Assembly (NCBI GenBank): GCA_963930655.1
Contig: OZ005600.1
Span: forward strand, 6,699,501 to 6,763,500
Reading direction: 5' to 3'
DNA: 64,000 nucleotides
DNA from: Myrica gale
Taxonomy: Eukaryota; Streptophyta; Magnoliopsida; Fagales; Myricaceae
The stretch's first letter is position 1; the number at the start of each line of letters is the position of its first letter. A model generated the notes under the pieces. It was not told the DNA's origin. It was given only the letters and a program-made list of their open reading frames with translations, and ran no database searches. A program made the translations under genes and the position numbers. This document shows, in pieces, positions 23,838 to 34,964 of the stretch.

Positions 23838-25362
23838 GGTGAAAGGGATGGTGAGGCACTGAGGCCGCTTTTATCAATCATCATCAGCTCCAAGTAATAG
23901 TTTGAATCCGTTTTCCACGTAATCTTTCAGGGATTAATCTAACCCACAACCCCACAACCCATTGCTGGTAAAATTATTAGTGCCTTCGTTCACGTTATTG
24001 TTGTTTCACGTGCAAAAGTGAATTACACTGTCATTATAGCATAAGTAATCTTTTTCTTTTCTTTTTTAGTCACATTTATATTATAGATTAAAAAAATATT
24101 TATTCATTTTCTCATGACTTATTGCATAGCTTGTGGCCACGTACAAAAACAAAATTTGAAGGATTGGTTCAAGTTTCAAGGAAAATCTTAGAAATTTTCT
24201 GAAGTAGTCACCAAATTAATGACCTCAAAGTCTCGTACAAGTAACAAGGAGATGGATCATGATTCTCTGCAATTGCAAATGGAACAATTAGAAGAGAGAG
24301 AAGGACTAGGACCCACCCTACCCGAACAATACCCATACTGTTTGAGCAGGGTGGGTCCCAACCGAATTGCAGGAAATTTCCGTCCCAAGGAGACACCAAT
24401 TTGCATTGGATCAATAAATGGGGAGAGGCTAATTGGTGCGTGGGAAAGTGTGGCCTAATTAAACTACAATATCCTTGAGGCTTGATCGCTAGGATAGCAG
24501 CCTTTGGTGATTTCCTTAGTAACTGATTAATCTCTCTTTCAGCCTCTCTAGATCACGCTACTTTGTTATTTGTTAAATGTTAGTAAACAAAATAATGTGG
24601 ACCACTCGACTCTACCTTCCCGACCCTCTTAAACAAACAATGTTTTTCTTGCCAGTAGTGTAAAATCTCCACACGGAATCTCTTAAAACCATTCAATTCA
24701 ATTTAAATTAAATATATCTTAGTATTGTGACTAATCATGTCAAGTAATCTATCCCCATATTTTTTCAAACCTTTATCCAATAGTTCCTAGGTCACGCCAA
24801 ATTATTCTTACTAGACTCGTACTTTTTCACGTTTATCATTGTTATGTTATCTTTAACCTGATCCAATAGTCTTTTGATCTTTTTCGTAAACAATATTAGA
24901 TTTAACATTTATCAAATAACCAAGAAAATGAGCAAATTCGAATAAACTCCGTGAAATATCCCTCCAATAAAGTCCAAGATGCAACTCACAGCCGAGAGAG
25001 GATTTGGGATGAGTCGTCACGAGTTGGTACTTCGAGGGTGCAATTAATATGAGAGTGATTGTTTGGCTGGATTGATAGTAATTTACACTATTCGGATTCT
25101 TCAATTTGATGTTCTTCATAGCAGTTGAATCTCAATATTCATTTGATTCAACGCAAAACAAAGCATTGCAATGCCTCTCCCAAATTGCATCTTGTTAGTA
25201 TTTTACTAAATCCTTTTTTTCTCTTAAGAGTCCTGAAAAATACTGCCTGTATTTCAATCAGCGCGCCTCAAGGCTGGAGGATTTTTCTCACATTCCACAT
25301 CCCTTTCACCATAAGTTTGGGCTTTTTTTTGAGCTAATGAGTCAGGCGATTATCATCCGGGA
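23838..25362. other. Intergenic, no gene recognised
   Basis: AT-rich, with short ORFs (24208-24458 on both strands) that follow from the palindrome at 24309-24360. No other structure was seen. Confidence 0.4.
24309..24360. repeat. 52 bp imperfect palindrome with two class I TCP-type boxes
   Basis: ggacccaccct on the left is answered by agggtgggtcc on the right, and the inner parts (gaacaatacc and ctgtttgagc) also partly pair, with almost no loop. Each arm contains GTGGGTCC, matching GTGGGNCC of class I TCP factors. It could be a regulatory site, a stem-loop or a transposon relic. Confidence 0.5.
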
Positions 25363-25371
25363 TTCAAATTA

Positions 25372-26859
25372 GGCTTAATATATACGCGTGACCCTGATGT
25401 TTAATACTCCTAGGATAATTTTTATTGTCCCGCCACTCCTGTGGTATACCTATTTTCCCTGTTATACCCCTCCGACAATATTTCGTCTATTTTTTTACGG
25501 AAATTGATGATGTGGACCAAATGACCACATCACATCCAATTAAAATGCAACGCGTGTTCGCAACTGCTGACTTAGACGAAATTCATTTTCCACCTCCATA
25601 TCCACGTCACTCCTCTTCATAACAGTTTACCGAAAATGCCCTTAAATCCATATCACCAATATGAAAGTAACTCCAAAGATCGAACAAGCTCATTCGCGAC
25701 CCGACGGAGACCCATGAATATCTATTCAATTTTTTTTTCGTCCAAGTTAGGGTTCTAGACAAAAGGGGTGGCCTTTTTCACTGGGATGGGTTTCTGTGTT
25801 ACGTTTTTTGGCTTTCATGTTCTTGACAAAAGGGCCTCTGCCGTTGGCTACCTTGTGGGAAAGTTTTTTCAAAGGACACCAAGGCTTTTAGTCCATATAT
25901 GTGCACACAAATCCTTCTTTTCAACGAATCAGTGCCTGAAGATTCTGTCTTTTGTGGAGATAAGGAAAATAAGTCAATCGGGTAGTGATGGAAATATTGA
26001 AATGTGTCTTAATTTGATACTTGAGTTGGATTTTGGCATGATTTCGAAGATTTGGGGATTTGCTATTCTCTAAGACTGAGCAAGGGCGTCGCTTATTGTC
26101 ACAATTGATACGTGCAATCATTGGAGGTTTATCTTATGGCACCGACCGTTCCCATAGAGTTCGCTGGACAGAAGGATTCGACTTTTGTTCCAGATTACCG
26201 GCACGCAGTTGAGACAGTGGGTGAATTGGAGAGGTTTGGTAGCTCTGGACGGGTTGGGACTGAGATGACTGTTCATCGTCCTCATCCTCTTCCTTGCAGA
26301 GCGTAATGGGTCACAAACAAAAAAGAGTACATCTGGATCTGGGGCTAAGGGTTTTATACACGTGAAAATGGCTGCACCTTTTGTTCATCGTCCTCTTCCT
26401 CGAATTTAGTTTCTTCATGATCGCTTTCTCAATCAACCTCTCTTTCTCCTTAATCTGTATATAGGGTTCTAGAACTGATTCGAGGAAAAAAGTTGAATAG
26501 ATGTTTGTGGGTCTCTGTCGGGTTGCAAATGGGTCTGTTCAATCTTTGAAGTTAGTTTTCATTTAGGTGATGTGGATTTAAGGACATTTAGTTAAACCGC
26601 TATGGAGAGGAGTGACGTGGATATGGAGGTGAAAAATGAATTTCATTCAGTCAGCAGTTGCGAACACATGTTGCATTTTAATTGGATGTGACGTGATCAC
26701 TTCACATCATCAATTTCCGTCAAAAAATTGACGGAATATTACCGAAGGGTTATAACAGGGAAAATGGGTATACCACATGGGCGGCGGGACAACAAAAATA
26801 ATACTAAGGGTATTTCTGAAAAAATATTAAACTCCAAAGGCACGCCTGTATATTAAGCC
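25372..26859. mobile_element. MULE (Mutator-like), non-autonomous, long TIRs, 9 bp duplication
   Basis: 1488 bp between two copies of ttcaaatta (25363-25371 and 26860-26868), the 9 bp duplication typical of Mutator-like elements. The termini ggcttaatatatacgcgtg and cacgcctgtatattaagcc are inverted. The inverted similarity extends about 390 bp inward on each side (to about 25765 and from about 26460), sharing tccaattaaaatgcaac and gacccgacggagaccc-like blocks. The core holds only short ORFs; no transposase and no identifiable captured gene. Confidence 0.88.
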
Positions 26860-27049
26860 TTCAAATTACATGCACTTTCTCCTAGTTAGGACCAAAAATA
26901 AGCCTCCCTTAGACTGTTAGACATCAGTCGCAGGTGGGGAACATGACCCTTTGTACTCTACTTCAAGTATCAACGAACTCCTATCGTTTACAAAAACAAA
27001 ACAAAAAAACTAACTCCTGTGCACTCCCAGTCCCGGCGCTCTCTTTATT

Positions 27050-28516
27050 TGTGATAACCCGACCTTTTAAAACAAAATACAAAGAAAACATTCTTTTTGC
27101 TAGGCTGAGATTCGAACCCAGCGCTTAGGAGAAGAGAGGCGCACCTGGACCACTGAGGCGCCTTTGCTTTTTTCTTTATATGGTGAAGTTTTATTTTACT
27201 TAAACACGTTTTGCTCGAATTAGATTTTTTAGTAAAACGGTGTTTTTTTATCTTCTTCTTCCCCAAACTTTAGAATCTCGATTCTTATACCCTAGCCGCC
27301 GTTTTCAACCCTTCAGTTTCTCTCTCATCAATTTCCTCTCTCTCTTCGATTTCTCATCCGTTTTAGCACCTTTTCGACTGATTTTCGTAGCCTTTCAACT
27401 TCATTGTGTGGATCTTGACGTTTTCTCAATAAATCAAGCGATTTTATGGTGGTTAATGGAGGATTTCGAAAGACAAAGATTTGGGGTTGTTACACATTGA
27501 TTCGGCCTATAAAAGGGACATTCCGTTCACAGATTATTCACACCTCTCAAACGTGAATCTCTATCATTGTTTAGATCTCTCTGTCTCTTTAGGTCAATTT
27601 CGGTCATTGTTGAGTTTCTCGATTTTCTTCGGTTCTTGTGGGTCGCTACAATACGTGGATTTTAAGGCGGTTCGATTATCGAAGCAAGTCCGGTAAGCGG
27701 AGCTACTTTATTGTTTTCTTAAAAAATTATGAACACATTTTCATAAAACAATTCTGTGGAAAATATTTTATTGCAAGTTTATGTTATTCTGAAAACAAAT
27801 GTGGAATTTTAAGACTTACTGAGATTATTTATATGACTGTTCTAAATTATTTCTCAAAGATTTTGTATTTTGTTGAACATCATTTCTGATTTTGAATCTG
27901 AGTTCTGATATTATATATTATACTGTTTTTAAACCCCGAGGCGATGTTCTGTTACTGATTACTGATTACTGTTGTTGTTGGTACCAACTCATTACTGATT
28001 ACTGGTGCACCCATTCTTCGGATTGGTTTCTGTGTGGGTTTCTCCATAGTGCACACTTAGCGTACGTGGCTAAGTCTTAGTAGAGCAAACTCCACTTACT
28101 GTTGGCTTAATTCGGTTTGGCCGCCAGTTAAGTCGTTGCACAACCCTGCCACAGGGGTCAATGTGGCTTACTGTTACTACCAAAGGAGATTTCTGAAAAA
28201 CTATTTTATTTTCTGTATTTCTGGTCACTGAATTGAGTATTATTTTCAAAGAAAAGAATATATATTTCTATTCTCTGCTTACTGAGTTGTCGAACTCACT
28301 TCGTTATTATTTTCCACACTTTCAGAGATTTTTTGAAGAACGTGACAAGGATGATACTTAGAAGGCGTGCGGGCGGGAGTAGTATTATTTTAAAAGTTGT
28401 ACAAGTTTATGTTTTAAGCATTGAAGTTTTGATTATGTTTTTATTTAGAATAAAGAAGATGATGTCTCAAAGTTGTTTTTAATGAAAATTCCAATGTTGA
28501 TTTTTGGGACGTTACA
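27050..28516 (+). mobile_element. Solo LTR, 1467 bp
   Basis: Starts TGTGATAACCCGACC and ends GGGACGTTACA (TG...CA), flanked by the 5 bp duplication ttatt (27045-27049 and 28517-28521). Plus-strand retroviral-type signals are present: a TATA box cctataaaaggg near 27509 and a polyadenylation-like aataaag near 28450. No second LTR, primer site or gag-pol lies next to it, so it is best read as the product of LTR-LTR recombination, probably of a Ty3/gypsy element (type inferred). Confidence 0.85.
27104..27162 (-). repeat. tRNA-like/SINE-derived segment inside the solo LTR
   Basis: Reading the minus strand, ggcgcctcagtggtccagg resembles an A-box half and gctgggttcgaatctcagcc contains a clear B box (GGTTCGAATC). 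The acceptor arms do not pair into a full cloverleaf and the unit is short, so it is not called a functional tRNA. It is probably a SINE remnant or tRNA pseudogene. Confidence 0.45.
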
Positions 28517-28784
28517 TTATTTCCATGGTTCAAGTCGGAACCCGAAAGAGATTAGGAACTACATAGTTGTCATCCAAACAGATCTCGGATGATATGACCC
28601 AACCCAAGTGACAGACAATTCTTTCCTGAACCCAAACCATCCCAAGGGTCGCATTGGCACGACGGGCCCGAGTGACAATTGAAACGCACTTCTAAATTTC
28701 GCGTTAGATTAGGCGCGACTCCAAGGTGATGTTCGTTTTGAGAAAAAATGTAGGATTTTAGAGAAGTTGTGAATTTTTATGTTG

Positions 28785-29767
28785 TTTTTTTTTAATCAAG
28801 ACTACCATTACCTTTATTAGAAACATGAAAGCAAAAACAAACACATCAAATTAGGGTGGGTCAGTCCCAGCATAAACCCAATAGAGGGCAGGAAAATGCT
28901 CATGAACATCCGGGTAGCCTCCAGACAAAAACTGAGAGGCAGCCCAACGAGCTAGGTGGTGCGCTTCCTCATTAGCACCTCGAAAAACATAAGAAAAAGA
29001 ACAATGATCAAATGCAGAAGCTAATAAAACTATGTCTCCAATGCGCCCATCACTTCTCCAATTTATCTGCTCAGGATATCTCCTAATAGCCTCAATTGCC
29101 AACTGAGAATCCCCCTCCACTATAAGACTACGACACCCACAACGTTGGGCCTCCAAAAGTCCCAGATGTACAGCACATATCTCACCATCTTCAGGAAATT
29201 CAATCTCCAATTTCTCAACACAAGCTCCAACAATCATGCCATTACTATCTTTTATCACAACCGCACCAACAGCAAACTCATCTCTAACTGCTACATCAAA
29301 GTTAACTTTAAACTGACCTGCCTTAGGAGGAGACCAGCAGGATGGTAATGCAGCCTTCTTCTTCTGTTGCCAAGCACTGAAATGTTCTCCACATAATCTT
29401 TTAACCTGCAACACCACCTTCATCAAATCAAGTTGGGCCCCATTATGTATGATTTGGTTTCGTGTCCACCAAGTAACATCCCACGCTATTAAAGCATAGA
29501 TTTGGAACTTATGATAATCATCTGCAGGCAACTCATTTAAAATAGAAGGTTCTATAATAGTTGTGAGCCATAGAGACAACGGATGATGAAGAAAGGCACC
29601 AGTGTCCAATGCCCATGGTGATTGACTCCATAAGATTTTGCTCACAATACACCCCAACATCAAATGATGAGTAGTTTCAATTGCTTCACCACACAACACA
29701 CACATCAGCATTTCATCCTCTCTACTGCCCATCCTCTCTGCTACTTTACCTTTTGTTGGAACGACAT
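28785..29767 (-). mobile_element. 5'-truncated LINE 3' end
   Basis: Nine T at 28785-28793 represent the poly(A) tail on the minus strand, followed inward by a short 3' region and the 3' part of ORF2. 5' truncation is typical of LINE insertion. It lies inside MITE family A copy 2. An imperfect duplication (ttttatgttg-like on the left, ttttgttg on the right) is possible but not convincing. Confidence 0.8.
28851..29732 (-). pseudogene. LINE ORF2 C-terminus: zf-RVT and RNase H domains
   Basis: 293 residues in one open frame. It opens with a zinc-binding CVLCGEAIETTHHLMLGC motif, as in the zf-RVT domain of plant LINE reverse transcriptases. After a linker comes an RNase H-like fold: FKVNFDVAVRDEF, VGAVVIKDSNGMIVGA, AVHLGLLEAQ, VEGDSQLAIEAI and RGANEEAHHLARWAAS hold the usual acidic positions. 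The reverse transcriptase domain itself is absent. The intact frame suggests a young insertion, but it has no promoter or complete protein, so it is called a fragment. Confidence 0.85.
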
Positions 29768-30016
29768 GAATAGTGTTTTATTGGTGTTTGTGTAAAGTGG
29801 AGAGAGAAATGATTTGATGTAATTGTTTAATAAAAAAGTATTGGAGTAATGTGAAAAAGTATAGAGAGAGAAAATTTATGTTGAATAAAAAATTAAAAAG
29901 TTGTTGGAGATTGTGTAAAATGTATTGGTTTTTGTGTTTGTATTCTGAATATGTTCGGTGGTAGAATTGTGAATATACTTAGAATCCTGAAAAAATGGTG
30001 AAAACGAACATACCCT

Positions 30017-31339
30017 AGAGGCAACATTCAATTCACTGGCTATGCCAAAAAGATTAGTTGGTCAGTGCAACATTCAATAGCGTTCGAGATCCAGTCTTAC
30101 GTTAACAACCCCAATGCCCATACACAAAAAGAAAAGGGCAAGCAATAATAACATCAGATATCCTCTCTGCCTAGAATGGCAAGGGAAGGGAGCTTTTATC
30201 AAAGTCTAAATCAGTATCGCAAAGATACAATGTTGACAGACCCTGTCGGCCCAGATTTCTAGCTGCGAGGCCATTAATCATGGAAAGTCTTACAAAGGCA
30301 GCCATAAATCATAAGAACTGAAGAGAATGACAATAAGTTCATAAGTTTAAGATTTGTCACATGAATGTGCCCTCCTATCCACCATTTAGGCGATAAGGGA
30401 AGACTGATAGGAAGACCTTTGATATTACAAGCAATCTAGGGTCGAGTTAGAGGTTAGACTCTCTGATAGGCATTGGCAAGCAAGCATTCTCTAAGTTTTG
30501 AACAATTTCATAAAGAGTGAATACTCATCCCATTTACTTGTAAAACTTATGGAGTTCATTAGGCAAAAGCTGCTTCAGACTATATCTTGACAAGATTTAG
30601 CGGAGTCAAACGTTCACCCACATGAATGAAGAACCCGTATGATGTAGCTGACTCTTAAACATCACATTTTGAATGGGGCATGAATATGATACAACTACTA
30701 GAGCGCACCTGCAGGCCCTCAACATACACAATGAAATCGCTAGGGCCATCCCTTGCACCTTTTCAAACCTCAATCCACTCATCATACCCTTACAAGTGAT
30801 CAAATTCAGTGCTTCAGCCGATCAAAAAGTATCTTTTTGAGACTTCTTTCTGTAAAACGTCATATTTACAGTTGGAAAAAAAGTTTATACAGCTGGTCTA
30901 TCTTGTTCATTGGGAAAGCTCCATTTCCTCCAAACAAATTGTTCATAACTGAAATAGAATCCCGTACAGAAGAATACCAGATAATTTGGGATTTTCCTTA
31001 TCACCTACCTTACACAAGGAAAAATTGCAGCCTAGCGTTAGGCGAAACTAGTTTCTGCTAAGGAACGCTTGACCGCTGACAACCATAATGCTCAAAAAAT
31101 AAAACATATTTTTCTTGCATCACAAATGTACTATTCAGAAACGTTTTTGCCTCAGAGTTCCCTGAGTGTACGTACAAATTCAATAAAAAGAATACCAATT
31201 TTCGATGATCTCTTTCCTCTTTCTTTACTTGCTATATGGTCTTCAAAATTATAAGAACCTGGTGGCAGAGGAAACGGCGTCGGTTTTCGTGCTCTGCTTG
31301 GAGGGAGTATATGATATTGAATCGAATCGAATTCTGACG
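30017..31339. other. Intergenic; downstream of the STMP1-like gene
   Basis: Only short unsupported ORFs (30606-30803 minus, 30753-31254 plus). Part of it is likely the 3' untranslated region of the minus-strand microgene. Confidence 0.4.
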
Positions 31340-31510
31340 TCAGTCATCGTCTCGTTTCTTGGGCTTTCGGTACTTCTCTTCGACGTGCTTGGCCATGAAG
31401 AGGGCGGAGTGGGCGAGCTTCTTGATGTTCGGAACGTCGTAGTTTTGAGCAACATATATCCCACTCACCGTCCCTAATATGAACGAGAAGCAGCTCCTTA
31501 TGATCCCCAT
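31340..31510 (-). CDS. STMP1-like short transmembrane mitochondrial protein, 56 residues
   Basis: Single-exon micro-ORF beginning MGIIRSCFSFILGTVSGIYV and continuing AQNYDVPNIKKLAHSALFM, with a basic tail ending KKRDDD. One N-terminal membrane segment (about residues 6-21) is followed by AQNYDVPNIKK and a charged helix. This closely resembles animal STMP1 (a hydrophobic segment, then an AQNYDIPN block, then Lys-rich tail), a small inner-membrane protein linked to respiratory-chain complexes. Mitochondrial location in plants is inferred. Upstream on the minus strand a possible TATA (tttaaata near 31680) gives a leader of about 150 bases. It is too short for usual ORF cut-offs; overlapping longer frames at 31205-31529 are shadows. 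Confidence 0.75.
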   Translation of the reverse strand: MGIIRSCFSFILGTVSGIYVAQNYDVPNIKKLAHSALFMAKHVEEKYRKPKKRDDD

Positions 31511-31820
31511 CGACCACTGCCTGCCACAAAGAGATTGAAGACAGTTCCGAGGGTTTCGGATTCTGAAATCTCTGGGTAATGGTTAGGGTTTTGTCAGATA
31601 TTGGGGAGAAGACCCTGGAACATGAGTTAGCGCCTGAATTTCCAACACCGTCTCCGTCTAGGTCTCCGTCAGTCAGCTGTATTTAAATGGTCTTCAGCCA
31701 CTGGCGCAAAGAAATTTGGTGCCCATGGCCCGGGTTGGCCGTCTAACAGCCCAGTCTAGCGAGATTGGAGCCCAGACAGGCCCGTGTTTATATTTAAGGA
31801 TAATTTATTTATAAGATGAT

Positions 31821-32114
31821 TAGGATTATATTCGTTTTTTTTTTTCAGGATTCAAATATATTCACGAAACTACTACCGAATATCTTAATAATTCAAACAC
31901 AACTGACAATATATTTTACATAATCGCTAACAATTTTTTACTTTTTTATTTAACACAAATTTTCTATCTTTACTTTTTCATATAACTCCAATACTTTTTT
32001 TATTAAATAATTACATTTTCTTTACACTTTACACAAACACTTATAAAACAACATTCAACATAAATATTCACTTCTATAAAATCTTACATATTTACCCAGC
32101 ACGAACATATCCTA
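31821..32114. mobile_element. MITE family A, copy 3
   Basis: Starts taggattatattcgtttttt and ends cacgaacatatccta, with the same internal order as copy 1 (ctaccgaatatcttaataatt, aactccaatacttttttta, acaaacacttataaaac). It is the most diverged of the three copies. Confidence 0.75.
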
Positions 32115-32596
32115 GGGCCACTACCGCACAAGGCGGTGTGCTTAATCCGTTGTTGGCGGAGTGGATATCTGGAGACGGTGGTGGTGGCGATTTAACCCCT
32201 CATCGTCGGTAGATTGAATAGCCTTAGATGATTTTGATTGAAAACGACTACCACACCAATATATTCTATTAGAAGAAATAGAAAGCACCTTATACTGTCA
32301 TACATGGCCTGCTTTTGGCCAAATACAAAGTTTTAGAAACACGAAATTTTCTCATCCTTTGAAAAAAAATAGAAGCATTACTTAATAATAACAAGTTTCT
32401 ATTTGTAAAGTAGTACATATTCATTTACCCCATTAAAAAAATTGAAAACAAAAAAAGAACGATACATTATGCTCATGTTCATTTACCATTTTTTTTACGG
32501 ATTTGTATCTTTTTTTTTTACAATCTAAACATCACAAAACACACGTATTTCAATACAACATTTTATTACATTTTTTTACAAATATCAATCCATTTT

Positions 32597-32692
32597 AACA
32601 ACTTCTGCACGCATGTCAATACAACTTTAATATCACCTAAATATTCACAATTTTATCAGAATCATACAAATTTCTTACAACCGAACATCCCT
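32597..32692 (-). repeat. MITE family B, copy 2 (partial)
   Basis: The minus strand starts agggatgttcggttgtaag and matches the first 95 bases of the copy at 16443 (tgataaaattgtgaatattt, gttgtattga). The far end could not be placed in the AT-rich sequence. Confidence 0.5.
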
Positions 32693-34240
32693 TATAGGCA
32701 GACTTGAAATGTACGCGTCTGCCTTCTAGATCCTTTTCACGGGTTCTTTTGGGTCAAAGCAAGGTTGCAGCCCACTAGTTTGTTCTAGGGCAGGGCCTGA
32801 CCTTGGGTCAAGCCGTACTTGGACAAAGTACTACAACTCTACAATTAATGCATGTTTTCTGGCCCAAGCATGGGGAGCAGAAAATCATACGCCAAAAAAA
32901 AGTAAAAAAAAAAAACTTGAAAAGTTTAAACGTTATATATTAAACTCTGTTCATTAGTCTATCATCCTCTGAATATTCAAACGCCCCTGTAGATTATAAT
33001 TATAATTTTTTTTTCTATTTGTGTCACGCATATATTAAATATGACTTATATTTTCTTCACTCGGGCACACATTGATTAAATATTGCACTAACTGCTTATA
33101 TTTTAAAATGGAGAAAAAAATGTTGCACACTACTTATGAATTGAACCTAATTTTGTCTACAAGTTTTGCATCTATAAATGAGCCATATATATATTCTCCG
33201 TTATGCTATTTTAAATATAAAATTGAGGTCACGGAGCAATCTTAAAAGAGTCCACCCCATGCCTCATTTTCAATCTCTCTTATCTACATAATAGTTTGCT
33301 TTGCTTAAGACTCTAATAAAGAGAATATAGAGTAAAAAACGAACATTGTTAAATAAACCCAAACACGGCAAAATATTTCCGGACTAAAAATACGCCAAAA
33401 AATAAATAAAAAAATTATAGATGAGATTTTCTTTTATTTAAGTTATATTTAACAGACCTATACCATGCATGTATTACGTATATGATATTATGGTATTAGG
33501 ATAGTTGGACTTGGCTGCCAACGACAAACTGAAGTCACCGACATTAACGAATTAAAAACGGAAAGAACAAACACGCAAAATGTTAAATATATATAAAAAT
33601 AAAAGTAGGTACTGTTTCAATTCTATCTTCACGTTCAAACATATATTTATTGGTTCGAAGCCTAATTATCAAAAATAAATGAATTCCCGACACGACATTA
33701 GTGTCGGTCAGAACCTCCATATTAAAAAAATTAAAACGAAAAAGCGAATAATCACCGATTCCAAACGAGATGCACAAGGTTGGCCAAACAACTATATATT
33801 AAACAAAAATAAAAACATAATAAAAAAAGGAAATACAAAAAAAGAAGAAAAATAAGGTAATTTATACTAGAAGTAAATAGTGCATACGAAAATCCTTTTA
33901 ATTTCAAAACTTTTATTTGCAATTATAATTAATTAAAATTTAATAAAACTATAATCTATTTCAATTTTCACAATTTTTTTTTTAAATATTAACTTAAAAT
34001 GACTAATTATTGCAAAACAGAAAAGAGCAAATATTATTATTATATAAATAAATATATGGGGTAAAGTCTATGTATATATACCAGAAGTAATTCTACGAAT
34101 TTTGAGCTATCGCTTTAACCTTCCCGCAAGAACTGACCTGTCGTGTAAATCCCTCTCTCTCTCTCTTCAAAATTCGATGCAGATGTAAATTTCAGGAACC
34201 CACGCCGAAGCAGCCACTGCATCGTCTTAGATCGAAGCAG
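32693..34240. other. AT-rich intergenic region and RIN2-like promoter
   Basis: Very AT-rich with homopolymer runs and no supported ORF. The last part (34130-34240) contains a CT-rich tract (ccctctctctctctctc) and the likely first leader exon of the next gene, ending at donor gcag|gtccg after 34240. Confidence 0.4.
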
Positions 34241-34766
34241 GTCCGTTCGCTTGATATATTCTCAAAATTTCCTTCAATTATTCTCCAAATATGTTCCCAT
34301 TAAAGTCTTTAGTGGTAAAGCTTCCAATTCCATATCCCCTTATTTGTATGCGTTTGCTATTTTTGTTTTATATTCAGTCTAATGTTTTTGGAATTTCCCA
34401 AAAATATGTATTTTTCTGTTTCGCAAAGGAAAGTTGAACCCTTTAGTTGCTTACATGATCGATACCAGAACTTCCTGGTTTACATGTGTGTATAGTGAAT
34501 TTGATTGGTTTCTCTTTTATTCGAATTCTCCCAGTTACAATAAAAGTAAGACAGCGAAAAGGATAGACTAATTATATTTTTTATGTTCTCGGTTTTTGGG
34601 TTTTGAAGAAACGAAAAATTCACAGCCTTTTACGCATTGTCTTACCAACCAACACGGCATTGTCACTATATAGACTGTTAATTATGTTTTTCTTCATGGT
34701 TGATTCGTATGAAGTATCAGTTGTTGATTTTCTTATTCTGGTTTTGAAAAAAAAATTTGGAGGCAG

Positions 34767-34964
34767 GTTTTGGGATTTCATCTTGGGTGTTTAGCGCGGT
34801 TGCAGTAAGTTCTGTTGGGATTTGAAGCTATTTTAAGGTTTCGGTCGTCCGTATTCACTTCAATGCCAGATCGGGATTGTAATGCGTGAAGAGTTATGCT
34901 ACTGTTCTGATGAAAATTTGGGAGCTGGGGGTTGGTAAAAAAGCTGAATACATTACTGATACTA
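34767..34964 (+). promoter_or_regulatory. Second 5' leader exon with four upstream ATGs
   Basis: The leader intron probably spans 34241-34766 (acceptor ggcag). Before the main ATG at 34965 lie upstream reading frames 34863-34889 (8 residues), 34882-34938 (18 residues), 34896-34910 (4 residues) and 34910-35080. The last overlaps the main start out of frame. Such a leader would be expected to lower translation of the ligase. Confidence 0.6.

Larger units (their letters stand above)
28725..30016. mobile_element. MITE family A, copy 2, interrupted by a LINE
   Basis: The left piece 28725-28784 (gatgttcgttttgagaaaaa to tttttatgttg) and right piece 29768-30016 (gaatagtgttttattggtg to cgaacataccct) together match the reverse complement of copy 1 (15171-15472) end to end. 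The LINE fragment sits exactly at the gap. Confidence 0.8.

Noticed and set aside
27104..27162. Possible functional tRNA gene on the minus strand
   Set aside because: B box is good but the acceptor stem does not pair and the length is too short for a cloverleaf; kept only as a tRNA-like repeat.
28180..28192. ccaaaggagattt, matching 13 bases of the miR399 core
   Set aside because: It lies inside the solo LTR, the match stops after 13 bases, and no complementary arm within 200 bases gives a precursor-like hairpin.
31205..31529. Longer ORFs over the STMP1-like gene
   Set aside because: Their frames give no family features, while the shorter 56-codon minus frame shows a conserved motif.
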